Counted from the stretch's first letter, positions 8,898 through 21,400 are shown. The stretch: DNA of 64,000 bases from Agarophyton chilense (GCA_030374765.1 JARGXX010000088.1:2790001-2854000), one strand, 5' to 3'. Made by a program: numbers and translations. The notes: generated by a model from the sequence alone, not told the origin.

Positions 8898-10592
8898 TTA
8901 AACGGCTAGCGCTATTTTCTTGGCGATTGTGTTGGCGTCAGGATCCTGTGCATCACCCCGGTTTCTTGAAGAAAACAGCTCTCGCCGAATTTCCGGGGTT
9001 ATGGCATAATGTGTATGTGCTCTCATCAAAACCTTCAGGTTCTCTTTCTGGTCGGAGGTTAACTCCATCTTGTAAGTTTGAGCGAACGACAGCAGGCTTT
9101 TATGCCACAAGACTGGAAGCGAGCGTGTGTCCTTTTTCATTCTTATGAAGCTGTCCACAATTGAATCTAGCACTCTGTACGGCAATGCGTATTTCTTCTC
9201 CAGCAGCGCCATCATGATGATAGACACTTGGGGGCTATATGACAATTGCGACAAATACAGTAGAGTTGCAGCGGAATGTAACATTGGAATAGATACCTTT
9301 CTCACAACCGACCCGATAATTGTGGCTTGCCTCAATGTACAACTGCGATCCTCACACAAGGGAAACAAGATACCTTTGCAAAACGAATCTGGCTTGTATA
9401 CTGCCTTTTCCAGTGCACGATATAAATGATAGTTGAGCTTCTTGTGCTCGTTGATGTCTTCCATGCACCTTGGCAATAAAATGTCTCGATAGAATGGGAT
9501 CACTTGCTTTGCGGGCAGGTTGGAAGCCAAAAGCCTTGTGGCGACGAAAACAGCAGCTGGCGACCATTCATCCGGCCTCGTGAGATACATCAACTCCTCC
9601 CAGTTCCTCTGCTTGGGAATAACTTTGAATGCCTTGGGAACTTTACCGCTTCTGTATTTGGACATAATGTTTCCCACCAAGCCATACACTTCGGCAATCT
9701 TTCTATCCCTTTCTGCCTTTTCTGGATTGGCAGCGATGGCAGCCGCTTGAGCATCTGCTTCTTCTTTCTCTCTGATCTTTGCAAGAATAATATCAGCAAG
9801 CATGACACGCGGACCGCCTGGCTCAGAGTCTGGCTCTCGACCGGTAGAGGTTTCTGTCTGAGTTGACATGCCGGTGAAATATGCAAGAGCCAGCTCTTCA
9901 TCTTCGGTGATTTTGCTTCCATCCAGAAACTCCAGCTCTTTTTCATCTGCATCAGCGTCATCAAAGCCAATTTCCGTACCAACATAGCTCTTTCTGTCAT
10001 CTTCGGCCTCAGAATCGCTGTCGTCGTTACCAGGTGCGCTCGTCTTGTTCTTTTCACCAATACCTTGAAGTTGAATTTCCAGAGCAGAATTTCTCTTTAC
10101 GGCTTCATCTGCAACAGTAGCCAGACGTTCCTGTCGGATCTCTTGACGCTGCAACTTTGCTTCCTTTAAAATCTTGACAGACGCCTTCGCATCGGCAGGA
10201 AGCGCATCTTGCGCTTCGACATAATGAGTAGCATCATCTATGTCTTTATCTGCAGCATCTCTTCCAGAAGAAGAACTTTTTCTTCTCAGGGCAGCTTGCT
10301 TCCACATTTGAAGTCCGGCTCGCCTCGCATCGATGCGCTTCGCTGCAGTTTCGCTGTTTGACTTGGAAACCTTTGAAAGGGCTTTCGATTTCCTGTTAAT
10401 TTCTGAGAGCTCTTTTTCGGCCATCATCTTCCTTCTCTTTGAACGTTCTGTTTGTCGCTTCGCTGAGGCAAATTCGACATCTCTGGTTTCGCGAAGTTCA
10501 TCAACAAAACTCTGCGAGTGGAGCGACGCATTCTCCTTGGGTCCTTCCGCCCGATGGAAGCTAGAAACCGGCCTCGCTCTCTTCTTGCCCAT
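8898..10592 (-). CDS. BYSL: Bystin / ENP1, 40S ribosome biogenesis factor
   Basis: A 564-residue protein. The C-terminal ~340 residues are the conserved bystin domain, with the family blocks LADIILAKIREKE, GKVPKAFKVIPKQRNWEELM, YLTRPDEWSPAAVFVATR and FPLCEDRSCTLRQATIIGS, and a region around MALLEKKYALPYRVLDSIVD. Bystin (yeast Enp1) joins late 90S and pre-40S particles in the nucleolus and is needed for 18S rRNA maturation and export. The N-terminal ~220 residues are charged and rich in Lys, Glu, Ser and Asp, somewhat longer than in human (437 total) or yeast (483). The start MGKKRARPVSS is the first Met of the frame with a typical basic bystin N-terminus. It is a single exon. PNO1, a protein of the same pre-40S particle, is encoded 44 kb away in this window. 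Confidence 0.96.
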   Translation of the reverse strand: MGKKRARPVSSFHRAEGPKENASLHSQSFVDELRETRDVEFASAKRQTERSKRRKMMAEKELSEINRKSKALSKVSKSNSETAAKRIDARRAGLQMWKQAALRRKSSSSGRDAADKDIDDATHYVEAQDALPADAKASVKILKEAKLQRQEIRQERLATVADEAVKRNSALEIQLQGIGEKNKTSAPGNDDSDSEAEDDRKSYVGTEIGFDDADADEKELEFLDGSKITEDEELALAYFTGMSTQTETSTGREPDSEPGGPRVMLADIILAKIREKEEADAQAAAIAANPEKAERDRKIAEVYGLVGNIMSKYRSGKVPKAFKVIPKQRNWEELMYLTRPDEWSPAAVFVATRLLASNLPAKQVIPFYRDILLPRCMEDINEHKKLNYHLYRALEKAVYKPDSFCKGILFPLCEDRSCTLRQATIIGSVVRKVSIPMLHSAATLLYLSQLSYSPQVSIIMMALLEKKYALPYRVLDSIVDSFIRMKKDTRSLPVLWHKSLLSFAQTYKMELTSDQKENLKVLMRAHTHYAITPEIRRELFSSRNRGDAQDPDANTIAKKIALAV

Positions 10593-10948
10593 ATTGCGTT
10601 CGTCGCGCTTTCTTGCGAGGTCATGGGATCACCCATCGGCAGCCTCTTGCTTCATGGTGGGGCCGGAAGCAACAAATGAATCGCGGTCGACGGCGGGGCA
10701 TGCAAGCTGCAAGACGCATTACACAACGTGGCACCTTCTCTTTACACTACAGGACAAAGTCAGATGTCTGCCTGCCTGCGAAACAGCGTAGAGGAAACTT
10801 TCCTCCCTCTTGAGGAAATTTCCTCGTCCCCAACCCGTTCTCCACGTGGCTCTCACAAGCCAAGAAAATTTGAATAGTAGTACACGGGTACTACTATTCA
10901 AGATCAAAAACGCGACCTTACTCCTAGTGTCTACACGCCCGGCGGATT
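10593..10948. other. Upstream region of bystin, with three perfect short palindromes
   Basis: This presumably holds the bystin promoter (minus strand). It also has an imperfect GAGGAAA/TCCTC repeat at 10791-10806, the perfect 14-nt palindrome GAGGAAATTTCCTC at 10813-10826, and a hairpin with 14-nt arms TTGAATAGTAGTAC at 10871-10884 and its exact complement at 10889-10902 around a 4-nt loop. These sit just outside the piggyBac region and may be transposon ends or a terminator. Confidence 0.55.
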
Positions 10949-10964
10949 GGCCTCACATGAGGCC
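10949..10964. repeat. Palindromic element end GGCCTCACATGAGGCC
   Basis: A near-perfect copy of a 16-nt palindrome found perfectly at 13749-13764 and 14264-14279 and as a variant at 57362-57377. Here and at 13749 it is followed on the plus side by (A)GCTCT. It marks the left side of the piggyBac-containing segment. Confidence 0.7.
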
Positions 10965-11424
10965 AGCTCTATTTTCGAAAAAATTAGTAAAAATCGCTGG
11001 TTTCCATGCTGCAGCGGCGTATTCTATTTTCTAAGTAAAAAACTAGTTTTCTAACCATGTTCCTCCTGCTTTAAAGTACATTCCTTAGACAGTTGTCTTC
11101 AGTAACAGCAGCTCAATGGTTTCACGACCGCTCGGAGACTGATAAAAACAGGTTTCAAACCTCGCTGAGTTCAGTGTAACTCGAAAACTCCTACGGAAGC
11201 TCAACAAATTCTAAAACTTATTAACGTCTAAGAACGCATTTGCGTCCACTGAAACAGCAGACAGAATAAGGTGACATCTGCTAAACGGATTGTTTTGTCA
11301 GAGACCATAATATATCTAGCAAGTTGAATAACGCGGATTGAATTAGTAGGGGGCTTAAGGTAATTTGAACATTTGCTTTATACTTTTAAAAAATGCCTCT
11401 AAAAAGCCTTAAAAGTCCATGTTG

Positions 11425-13578
11425 TCATACGACCATCAATGTTGTTGAATAAATGTTGCTCAAAATGTGATGAATGTCACGCAAATTATCTATAAAACAC
11501 TCCCGACCAGTTCGACTGTGACATATATAAACATCCATATCATTGTACTTTTTGCATTTTGAACAAACAAATTTGGATTTGTAAGTGGTCTTGCAGACTT
11601 TGCATCGTCTTTGATGTTTTTGAGACGTCAAAAAACCATCCAATCTCCTTCTTTTTCTATAGGTCTCCATTAAACGAATCACGGTACAAACCATCTATGG
11701 GTTTACTATTTCATCTTCCTCCTTACATTTTCTTTTCATAGTTCGAATAGCATCCCAGCTGCTGTCTATTAATCCGTCTGCGATAATAAAATAAAAATTA
11801 TGAGGTGCATGATTCAATTTGTTTCTTTATGCACCCTTGTAAAGAATCCAAGCATCAACCACGCACATTGCCAGCAAAGAATTATACACTCTAAAAGACC
11901 ATTCTTTTACTTCAAACTTCTTTTCCATATTCAAATCATCTTGACGTGATCTTTTATGTCTATCAATTCTAGAACAACAAGAATAGTATTCCTCACAAAC
12001 CTTTGGAATAGCAATGGAAAGAGGAATTTTCTTTGTTATTCCATCAGTTGTCCTCCATCTTTCACGAGAAATGAGAGTTCCTGGTTGGGTACTGCTACCA
12101 GTGCTGATGATATATCTCCTCTCGCGGTCCACCAAGAGCACAGATATCATCTTCCGATCCAATTCAGGCAGTTTCGAGACCATTTCCACGTGCTGGCCTC
12201 GTGCCGTCATCGTAAGTTCGGAAAGATGTTTCATAGGAAACCTTCTGGTGCCTGTTTTTACTACCCCAATAAATCGCGTTCCTCTTTTTAAAAGTTCTTC
12301 AGCGGTTTCAACAGATGCAAAATATGAATCGGCACAAACGATTCGATCAGTTGCGAACCAATTTTCAACAAGTCTCATTAAAACAGCTGTTCCATGTGCA
12401 TGTTCTGATTCAAAAGGCTGTACGTCTGGTTGCGTAGCTCCAATCGTGATTTCAATTTTGAGATTAATTCCACTCCTTCCACAACACACTGTCTTTAAAT
12501 CACAACCATTTTCAGGTTTCCTATAAAAAGCAGTGTAGTGTGGAAATCCAATTTCAATCCAGTTCCCTCCAAGTCCATACCAACGTGACATACTTTTGTC
12601 CACGCACAAAGTGTGTGACGGAGTTACGAACGCTTTCCGATGGTCATTTGTAGCTTTCACAAACTCAGAAATGCATAACCATCTGCATTCTTCTGATTTT
12701 TGATCGTTTTCAAAGCCACTGAAAACGATGAATTGCCGTGTATGTTCAAACCGATTTTGTGACATGATCTTTCCGAGCTGCGGAGATGAGATATATTTAG
12801 AAAACGTGTCTTTAGACCAAAGCGACCTTCTATTTGAAAACTCGAAGCGTGTCATTAACACCATTAAACCGAAAAAACTTCAAAATTTCACCTCCTGTAG
12901 TCTGCTTTGAGCCTTTTTCTTCAAGCCGAGAGTTGGTACATCGAACTTTTTTTTCTAAATGAGCTACAGGAAACATCCACATGAATAAATCGTATGGAAA
13001 CAGTCCCGAATGTGCATGAATGGCGGAGATAAAATCTCCAACAGGTCCCGTGACTTTCCATTGATGCATTTGCACTGCACCATTCAGAGTCAAGGATACA
13101 TTTTTAGTTGTCCATTTCGTCGAATGAACTTCCACAAAGCGGTCTTGCGTGTCACTTTTTGTCATAGTAGGAGGGCTCAACGGATTCATTGTGTTACATT
13201 GATCGCCATCCGTGACAGTACTTTGCTCTTCATTGTTCGAAACTTCATTAGTAATAGCAGCACCATTTATCTCTACGTTGGAATTGATGGCTTGTTGAGC
13301 AGTTTCCTGAACCGTAACATGATCGCCGGCTTTTACATTGCAAAGTTTGAGAGTGCATATTTTCTCGCGACCAGGTAGCTCGAAGTTTATCGTGACAAAA
13401 GTGTGTCTCCGATTATTTTTGACAACAACGTCCACTTCTGTAACACTTCCGCTGACCAGTTTCGTTTTTTTATTGCGTGCCAAAGAAGCGTTTACAGTCG
13501 CTCTCTGATGTGGTGAGACGTGCGCGGGTATGTACTCTGTTTCCCACTACACGACGGGGATCCATAGATGATGACATA
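11425..13578 (-). pseudogene. piggyBac-family transposase, frameshifted
   Basis: The minus strand encodes a DDE_Tnp_1_7 (piggyBac) transposase in three frames. A likely N-terminus (MSSSMDPRRVV) starts near 13578. The central domain includes TTGGEILKFF, the first catalytic Asp in CVDKSMSRWYG, the second in VCADSYFASVETAEELLKRG, and a third in SRIDRHKRSRQ. A C-terminal Cys-rich segment (RCKVCKTTYKSKFVCSKCKK, 11425-11694) is the zinc-ribbon-like domain that piggyBac proteins use to bind their ends. Frame changes near 13480 and 12855, and at least one interruption between 11827 and 11694, make it non-functional as it stands. All three Asp and most Cys survive, so decay seems recent. I could not find TTAA target duplications or classical terminal repeats, so the ends are unresolved. 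Confidence 0.85.
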
Positions 13579-13746
13579 TTTGATAAATTATGAAAGAATG
13601 AAGTAAAGATGATGTGTTTACAGGTTGTGGACGATCGTTCGTGATCTTTGAGGTTGACGCCAGAGAAGAACAGCGTGTCGACAACGTCTAGGCACAAAAA
13701 TTTAAGGAAATTGACAAAGTTTACCAAAACTATCGATGTTGTAATT

Positions 13747-14280
13747 TTGGCCTCATATGAGGCCAAGCTCTGAATTTAGGTGCTGATTTTTAGTTATTTT
13801 GACCATATTGTTTTCCTTTTTTGACCTCCAAACAGTAAAGAATTGGTATAGCCTACTCAAAAGAATATGCGCTTCACGAAACTGCTTCCATGTGAAAGAA
13901 TGCAACTTAAGGAATAAAACAGTATAGAACATATTTTTAACTGATGAGCAGGCTAATTTCTATCTTAGAATATAAAACAGCTTCAAAACGATTTGTTAGA
14001 GTGCAACCACATTTTTTCCACCCAAAAATACCTCTTTTATATTCTAAGATAGAAATTAGCCTGCTCATCAGTTAAATAAATATTCTATACTGATTTATTC
14101 CTTAAGTTGCATTCTTTCACATGGAAGCAGTTTCGTGAAGTGCATATTCTTTTAAATAGGTTATACCAAGTCTAGGTTATACCAAGTCTTTACTGTTTGG
14201 AGGTCAAAACAGGAAAAAAATCTCGTCAAAATAACTAAAAACTAGCACCTAAATTTACAGTTTGGCCTCATATGAGGCCA
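13747..14280. mobile_element. Foldback element with palindromic ends
   Basis: Two long arms are inverted copies of each other: 13747-13977 and 14035-14280. They are roughly 90% identical by eye, around a loop of 57 bp. Each arm starts with a palindrome (TTGGCCTCATATGAGGCCAA at 13747-13766; the same lacking the last A at 14262-14280). The right arm has a 16-bp internal duplication (AGGTTATACCAAGTCT) that explains its extra length. There is no coding capacity. The whole could fold into one hairpin of about 230 bp. It abuts the piggyBac segment, so it is probably a non-autonomous relative, though the palindrome could instead be a duplicated target site. Confidence 0.85.
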
Positions 14281-14639
14281 GCGATCATATACACACTAGT
14301 GTTGAAAACTTGTGTGTCACCATTCATGGGTGGGCAAATCGACACGACTTTCTCACATTTATGTATCGAAGTTTAACGCATAACAAATACTCAGAAAGCT
14401 TCTTCTGCATTCCCAGAGACGAGAATAGCTTGGCCGATAACGCCTGTTTAAGCACCAGTGTTCTGCTCCCTTGAAATTTTTGCATGCGGTCCCTTTGCGT
14501 CGAACCTGTTGCGGCCTTTCCTTCCCGGTAATCGTAGAAATGGTATTTGATTCTCCATTGGCTTAGACTCGCTGTCTTCCGTAGCAGTAGTGGTTTGACC
14601 CCCGTCGGTTTGCTTAGCAGAATCCACCGATCTCTAAGC
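14281..14639. other. Unassigned sequence with a possible RNase H-like scrap
   Basis: The plus-strand frame 14262-14474 ends with FFCIPRDENSLADNACLS, which faintly resembles the HVPREENxxADxLA motif of retroelement or LINE RNase H domains (RVT_3). The match is one short motif only. Nothing else is recognisable before the hAT relic. Confidence 0.2.
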
Positions 14640-15330
14640 TGAATTTCTTAAGTTGTCGAGGGTAACTTCCACTTTAAGCTGAACGGCGCAAATTGAGTCT
14701 GCATCAAACCATTTCGAGAGCTTATAACGTTGACACGAGGTCACCTTGCCCATCACCGAGATAATCCAAATCCATATCGTCTTCAGCGTCCTCCACTTCA
14801 TTACATGAACCACACTCGTCATTGAGAAATCTCGAGTACAACTGCCCATTCGGCGTCCCTCCTATCGCATCACGTGCAGTACCAAATTTCATTTTGGTGT
14901 AACCTACTTTACACAGTTTCTTAACCGTTCTACTTCGAAAGAAGTCAGGAGACTCATTGTACGCACAGCTGCGACACCTTATGTTCCAGCAAGGGGTTGC
15001 AAATTGAAGTTCTTATGCGCCACTGAAGGCTAAAGCTGCGCTCTACGCTCGAAGACGACCAACTTGCACACAAAACACGGAGAGCAAAATCGCGTAGAAG
15101 ATAAGAATCAACGGACTCAATCCAGTAGTAGACAGGCGATTTGCTGTATATCATCAAGGAATGCCTTGAGACTGGATCATAAACTTGCGAACGCCATAGC
15201 AATCGGGCGGCAAAGACCTCATCGCACAAGCGCTGTACGGCTGGGTCTTCGCTACCTTAGCTGGGGAATTTTTCAATGGTTGGAAAGCAATCTGACTTCA
15301 CGAATGCAAGAATTTGCCTTATAATATGTG
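14640..15330 (-). pseudogene. hAT-family transposase relic (C-terminal dimerisation domain)
   Basis: The minus-strand frame near 14954-15229 encodes YYWIESVDSYLLRDFALRVL followed by CASWSSSSVERSFS and then IRTSICNPLLEHKVSQLC. This has the order and spacing of the hAT C-terminal dimerisation domain (LALRVLSIPASSAxSERxFS...RNRLxxxxVxxLV). Flanking frames continue for a further ~300 bp with a tail of acidic residues, but stops break the frame. No catalytic part or terminal repeats were found. It is a degraded fragment lying between the foldback element and the old gypsy copy. Confidence 0.65.
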
Positions 15331-15423
15331 GCTCTGATGTCAGACAGTACCGCACCTAAAATAAAGTTAGATGTCTCGACTGCCTAGCGAGTTTGCAGAC
15401 CTTAGCGTGGAGGGGCCTTTCTC

Positions 15424-18400
15424 TTGTGCGCTAAGACGCCATTTGTTAGGTCCGACCGACTATTCTGGCTGAATTCCGCTTCCATTTCATGCGAAGGCTT
15501 GCTCGAGCGAACTTCCTTGGTGATAATGTATTTTGAGCAGCAAGCGCGATCACGGTTCGGTTATATGGTTCCCTACCAAAACGTGGAGGTCGAAGGCAGT
15601 CGCGTAGCAAACCGACGCGATCGGTTTGTTTCCATTCCATCTTGGTAGTCGTATCTCGAAGCTTGTCGAGTCTGCTACATCGTGCTACCTCCGGTCATCA
15701 CCTATTACAGATCCTACGTCGTCGAGAAACTTCAGTCTGGGCTTTGTTCCCTTGTCGTAACCGAGTGGGCTATCTGCACGGTGGTTACCATTCTGTGAAG
15801 GTTTTACAACCAGCACCGACTCTGATACATCCCCTTGCGATTTCGCTCTGGAATTCGTGCCTTGGACTTACGCATCCCATTAGGCGATGAAACCAACGTC
15901 CAAGGGGTCGCGACACTTCTCGATTTCATCGACCAGGTTGACTCGGCTTCAGATCCTTATTCACAGAGTGGACGTGCAGCCAGTGGATGGGCACAGAACC
16001 TGTCAGTAGAAAGTCGAACTCTGCTCGCGAGTGACTTTATCAATTTTAACGCCTTCGAGGGATATGAGATCTCATCTGAGGAGGCTAATGAACTTCGGTT
16101 TGGCGGCGCTATATCCGCGAGAGGCATCCGACCGGTTTCCTAGACACGGATGAGTATTTCCACGTCTACGACGGCGAAGAAACAATGTTCGATAATCAAC
16201 CCAGAAATGGGGTAGGATCCGCTGAGGAGATCAAAACCCAAACTATGGCGGAGACACACAACCCAGGGAACTCTTTCGTGCCATATATGAACGTGGATAC
16301 TCTTGCGGGGGCTGGTCCGGCCGTGGCAGGTGGAGCTGAAACTCCGGCTCCGCCAGTGGATGTTCCGGGTTGGGGTGCCTTGGTTACAGGTGGAGGAAAT
16401 GCCGCCTCAGCTGGTCAGGCGAGCGTGATATCTCAATTCCTGCGCGAGATAGGGATGGGGAGTAGCGCTGCCAGTGGGGATGTTGCCGAGATGAGCGCAG
16501 CTTTGATATTCCGCCTTCAAGACAACCTTTCAGGTGGGAACCATCGCAGTTTGTAAGGGGGTTATGATCCCAAAAAGAGCGTGTAGTTTCCCAATTCTTG
16601 GAACAGTACAGATATACTCTAATGAATAACAAGTTGCTTGTGCTTTCTGTAACGCAATGACTGTTGGGTCAGCGTACGGGTCTCGACCGGTGGTAGCGTG
16701 GTAGAGCGGGTCCTAAGGTTCGAATCCTTGATGGCGGCACTCCCAGAGTACTTGGTGCAATGGGCTGGCATTTACTGCGTAGTCCTACAAGTTGGAACTA
16801 CGGAAACGATGGCTTGAAGACCAAAGGGTGGAACTAATATACCAAAGGGGGTTATTTAGTATCCTAACGGTGCCTCCCGTCCTCCAAGGGAGAAGCGTCA
16901 CTCGAGCCAAGTAAATAGTACTGGCCAGGCGCTGAGATCTCCCTGGCACTGTACTGCTAATCTATTACACTAATTAAAAAAAATTAATAATCTACATGAG
17001 TCGACCTGAGGTCGACCCGTACACGTGTCACCTGCAAGATCCTTCGGGGCCCGGCAGCTTACAGGGCTCAACTGTTATCATCGCTCCTTCACACTTTCTT
17101 CATTGCTTCTTGTTCAATCTTCAAAGCATTCTTCTATTTTCTGTCTTCATTCATTTTCTTCCAACTCTTCCACAACGGTGGTTTCACGATTGCACCTCGG
17201 AAGTAACCTTCGTTGCAGAGATCCCTGCCCTGGTTTGGTGGTGACATGAAACCACTTTTGAAAGTGGAAGATACTCAATCGGTTCATCAGAGTCGGCCTG
17301 GAGACGATAGCCATACACAAGGAAAAGGTACTGTATGTAACGATCCGGATATTGCGAATGTTCAACAATATGGTCTATATCGATTTCATGCTAGTATACT
17401 TTTCGGCTGGCCCGTGTTTGTGTCGCAGACTCCTTTCCAAGAGAGGGTTCTGAGTTGCTTTCCACGAGCTTACGTGCTGGTATCTGTCCTGACGCTGAGG
17501 AAGTTGACTACGGATGCGGTTGTGCCAGTATGCACCGTGTACTGGGGAGTTGACCGCTTTGTGCGCTGATTGGAATATCTTTCGAGGTGGGGGTCCTTCT
17601 GTCTCGTATGCGTTCCAAATGATAGCTGAGAGCGCTCCGCGACATGGTGTGTTCCGCCTCTGCACGTAAGGGGTTGCGCGGCACCGTTGTCGGTGACTTT
17701 GGACGCTTTTGGGTTCGAGTACCGCCTCCAACGTTTTCTTTCGCAGTTTCGGTATTTCTTTCGCCTAAGTGTTGTGAATGTGTGTGGATTATATTTCCAT
17801 GGAGAGCATAGGCGCTACAACGTACTCTTAAGGAGGTTTCCACTTATCTTTGAAACGATTTTATTCCGCTTTCGCCTTGTGAGTTTTCCGTAACTTGTTT
17901 GTCTTTAGCGACGTTGTCGGGGTTTACGTTATTATCCTCCTCCCCCTCTTGAGATGGAGTGGCGGGGAGAGCGGTTGGGACTCCTAATCAGCGATGTTAG
18001 TCCCCAAGCGGCGGCGTGAGAGAGGGCCCCTTCTTGGTATTTTCCGGCAAGAGCGGCAAATCAGAAAGTCCCCGAGTAGGGTGTGGCAAGACAGAAGGTC
18101 TTGTAGCCACTGAAATGGATTGAGCCTCTGAGGGGTGCTGCGGAAGACTATCCATGGTTGTGGGTTGGATTCCAACTGCTGGTATTTCTAAGAGCGGTGG
18201 TGGGGCGATAATAACGAGGTCGCGGGAGATGCGCTGTTGAGCGTCTGCCATTTCCACCACGATGACCTCAACTCTACCAGAGATTACAATATTGGATCTT
18301 TTCGCGATAGGAGAGAGTTTGCGGTGTTTCTTCTTATCGGGGGTCCAGAAGTTTTTATGGAAGAAGACGTAGTTACAAGAGCTGATGCGTGGCGCCGTAT

Positions 18401-21400
18401 CGCGTAGGCGAGAATCAAATCACGGTCATAGCCAGTTTGAGCACGGGTCATTTAACTGCGAGCAGCTGGAATCATCTTGGTCAGCCAATCTTTCGAATTG
18501 TGGCGATGATCCTTCACCGAACGGAAGTCCTCCAGCGTGGGCTGGGGTTAAAACGGTATACTGGAGGGGTGGCGGGATGACAGAATTCGAAAGGAGCCTA
18601 ACCCGTTGTACGGTGTACCTGCTTATTGCACGGGAACGTTAAAGCGTTAGTAATCAAATCCCAACATTTGGGGTGATCGGCCACGTAAGCACAAAGAGAT
18701 GCCAGTAGCGTTCTATTATACCGCTCAGCTTATCAATTACTCAGGAGGTGGTAGGTCGTTGTGAAGAGATTTCTTTATATCACGAATCCGACGCACGTCC
18801 TCAAAGAATCGAGATGCGAATTTCTTTTTTTATCGGACAGAAGTTGAACCGGCTGCCCGTAGATAAATACCCAGTGGGTTCCAAAAGCTAGCGCAGAAGT
18901 GAAAGCGGATATCTTCTTCCAGGTAACCGTTCGCACCAACTTCGAGAAACAATCCGTTATAATAAGGACGATTTGCTTCCACGTCGGGTAGTCAGGAGCG
19001 AGCCAAGAATGTCGATTTTGACCAACCCGAGAAAAATCCGTGAAGAGAAAAGCTTCAACTTCGATAAGTGTTTGCGTAGTTTCCCATTATTCCTAGCACA
19101 TTTGGTGAAAAACCGCACTGTTTCGTAACAATCTACTGGCCAATAAAGTTTCCCAAAATATGCTCATCATCATTAGTTAGATGTTCTCATAGATTATTCC
19201 TCTAAATTCCTCTAAACTCTCACATTTCGTTCTCATTTCGGCCATATTTGGGAGGTATTCGGCTTTCATAGGGAAGCCTTCGAGCTTCTTCAGGGCTGGC
19301 CCTAACGAACGACGGACGATTGAAACCAACGAATCATCTTCCAGTTTCACACGTATCAAGCAGAGCTTTGTCACGTCGACGACTATGTCACAATAGTCAC
19401 ATCCCAGTATTCCGGGGGCTGCAAATCCTCGTCATACTATTAAATTAATCTTCCTCATGGAGGATCCCGAGCAGACGACAAGGTCGAGAACTACCAGCAA
19501 CGACGACGGGTTGTTATTCGCCTCAGCGTTGTCTAGTATTACTCCAAGGTTAATATGAGACCCCGAGGGCAGGGGCACGAGCGATTTCACGATGAAATTC
19601 GGGCCAGCCCCTGTATCCAGGACAATGAGAAATTGCACCGAAAAATGGGAAGATAAACCAAGGTCAGTACACACCTTTTATTTGCGCTTGGCCATAATGT
19701 GGTATTCCACTGAAGACTGTAGAGGTCTCGGTGCAGTGGGTATCCACAGAAATAACCGCAAAGAGCGGGTGTGGCCTCGTGAGCGATGGTTTTCAGATAA
19801 GAAGAGAGTGTGCGGAAAGCAACCAGGTGTGCCTGAAAAATAGGGATAATATGTTTTTTCACGAGGCGGATGTCCAGAGAAGGCGGTACGCAATGCACAC
19901 GAGATGGGATCGACAACCTTTGTGATAACACAAATAACCAGGTAACAGTAGAGAAAACAACAAAGAAACAACACACGCACACACAGAAAGCTGTAGAAAA
20001 AGGGCGGTAAATGCGCAACAGTAGAGGGCATCCTCGTAACAAGAGCTATAGCTCAGAATGGTTAAGAACTGATACTATAGGTGCACATTTGTGGGGAACC
20101 ACTTTACGATTTCTAGGATTCACCAAGATGGTGTTTCCGTTGGTTGGTTGTTCGTTGGCCTTCGCTGTCCTCACCTGGGCCTTGCGCCCTTTAATGTGCC
20201 AAGAGACAAAGCAAGTACGGTACAGTAATGCAAACACGTGGCGTGCCACTACACAATTATCTAAATAATGCCAAATAAAGTTTTTGGTGATGGCACCTTA
20301 CAGTGTACACAAAATATAGTACTTCTTAATTAAATTTCTCCTGTCCAAACCCTTCCATGAAGTAATTCTTCTCATCACTTCTCGTAATCTAGTAAAGCCC
20401 AAGCAATAGCTTCTGAATGCCGTATCGCGACTTCGTAGTGTTTCGAAAGGTCGAACTCGGGGGCATCCAGAATGCTACACATATCCATGACTTTATCCGG
20501 GAATCTGAAATTTTTCCAGCGTGTACACGGTCAACGCATAACATCATATTGCTTACAGTCCACGTCGGAGACGGCCTGATTCCTTGCATGAATTTTGACC
20601 GGAGAGCGAGGCGAGGACGCCTCGGGCGTCGCAGCCTCACTTTAGGGAACACCTCTCCCAAAGAGGATAAACCGGTATTCATTTTTTCTGAACCTCTAAC
20701 GCCTGGGGTGGGGCTTCAGAACTCTGAACCATAGGCATGGAGGTTCCAGGAGCGTGTTATTTATGAGTAAGACGAGAATCGGTTGTTGGATATATAGGGT
20801 TAAGCAACGCCTTCCACGGATCCCTATCCAGATTATTCCGTGTTAAGTCCTTTTCTTAAATAAGATACAAAGCCATGGGAACAATCTGCTTCTCCTAAGT
20901 GGTAGATGTCTCATAATCACCCATCACTCGGCCGAAATATTTCAATATGAGAATACAGTCTGCGGAGATGTGACCGTGTTAATTAGATACGTCGCACATG
21001 AGTCCAGATCGTGGCGGTGAAAAACCGGAGCTAGCATCTGCGAACTCCACTGTAGGGGGGGTATCCCCCAACCAGAACGACTCTGTCCCGTAATCGAGTT
21101 CGCTTATATAATACGAGGCCCTGGGACACGGGTTGATGCTCCGTTAAGCAGGGGTTATTCCTAGGCTGTATATTTAGAGACATCGGTAGTGGACGGGAGT
21201 TCTGCTGTCGGAACAGAATGGAGATCGATGCAAGCGAATTGAAACTTATGGTAGTCCCATTGGGGATGATCACTTGCGAACAGCAATAAGCATGAAGAAT
21301 TTGTATGCATCATCAACGTCCTGGCTGAACGGACTTTCTGACCAGAGATTCGAGCTCGGAAGACATCGCTTTTCACTAGCGCAGTTTGTAAAAACTCCAA

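Noticed and set aside
14262-14474. LINE or retroelement RNase H domain
   Set aside because: Only one short motif (CIPRDENSLADNACL) fits, and no other domain of such an element is nearby.
20041-20085. tRNA gene (CTATAGCTCAGAATGGTTAAG)
   Set aside because: It resembles a D arm, but there is no B box, T arm or acceptor stem downstream.
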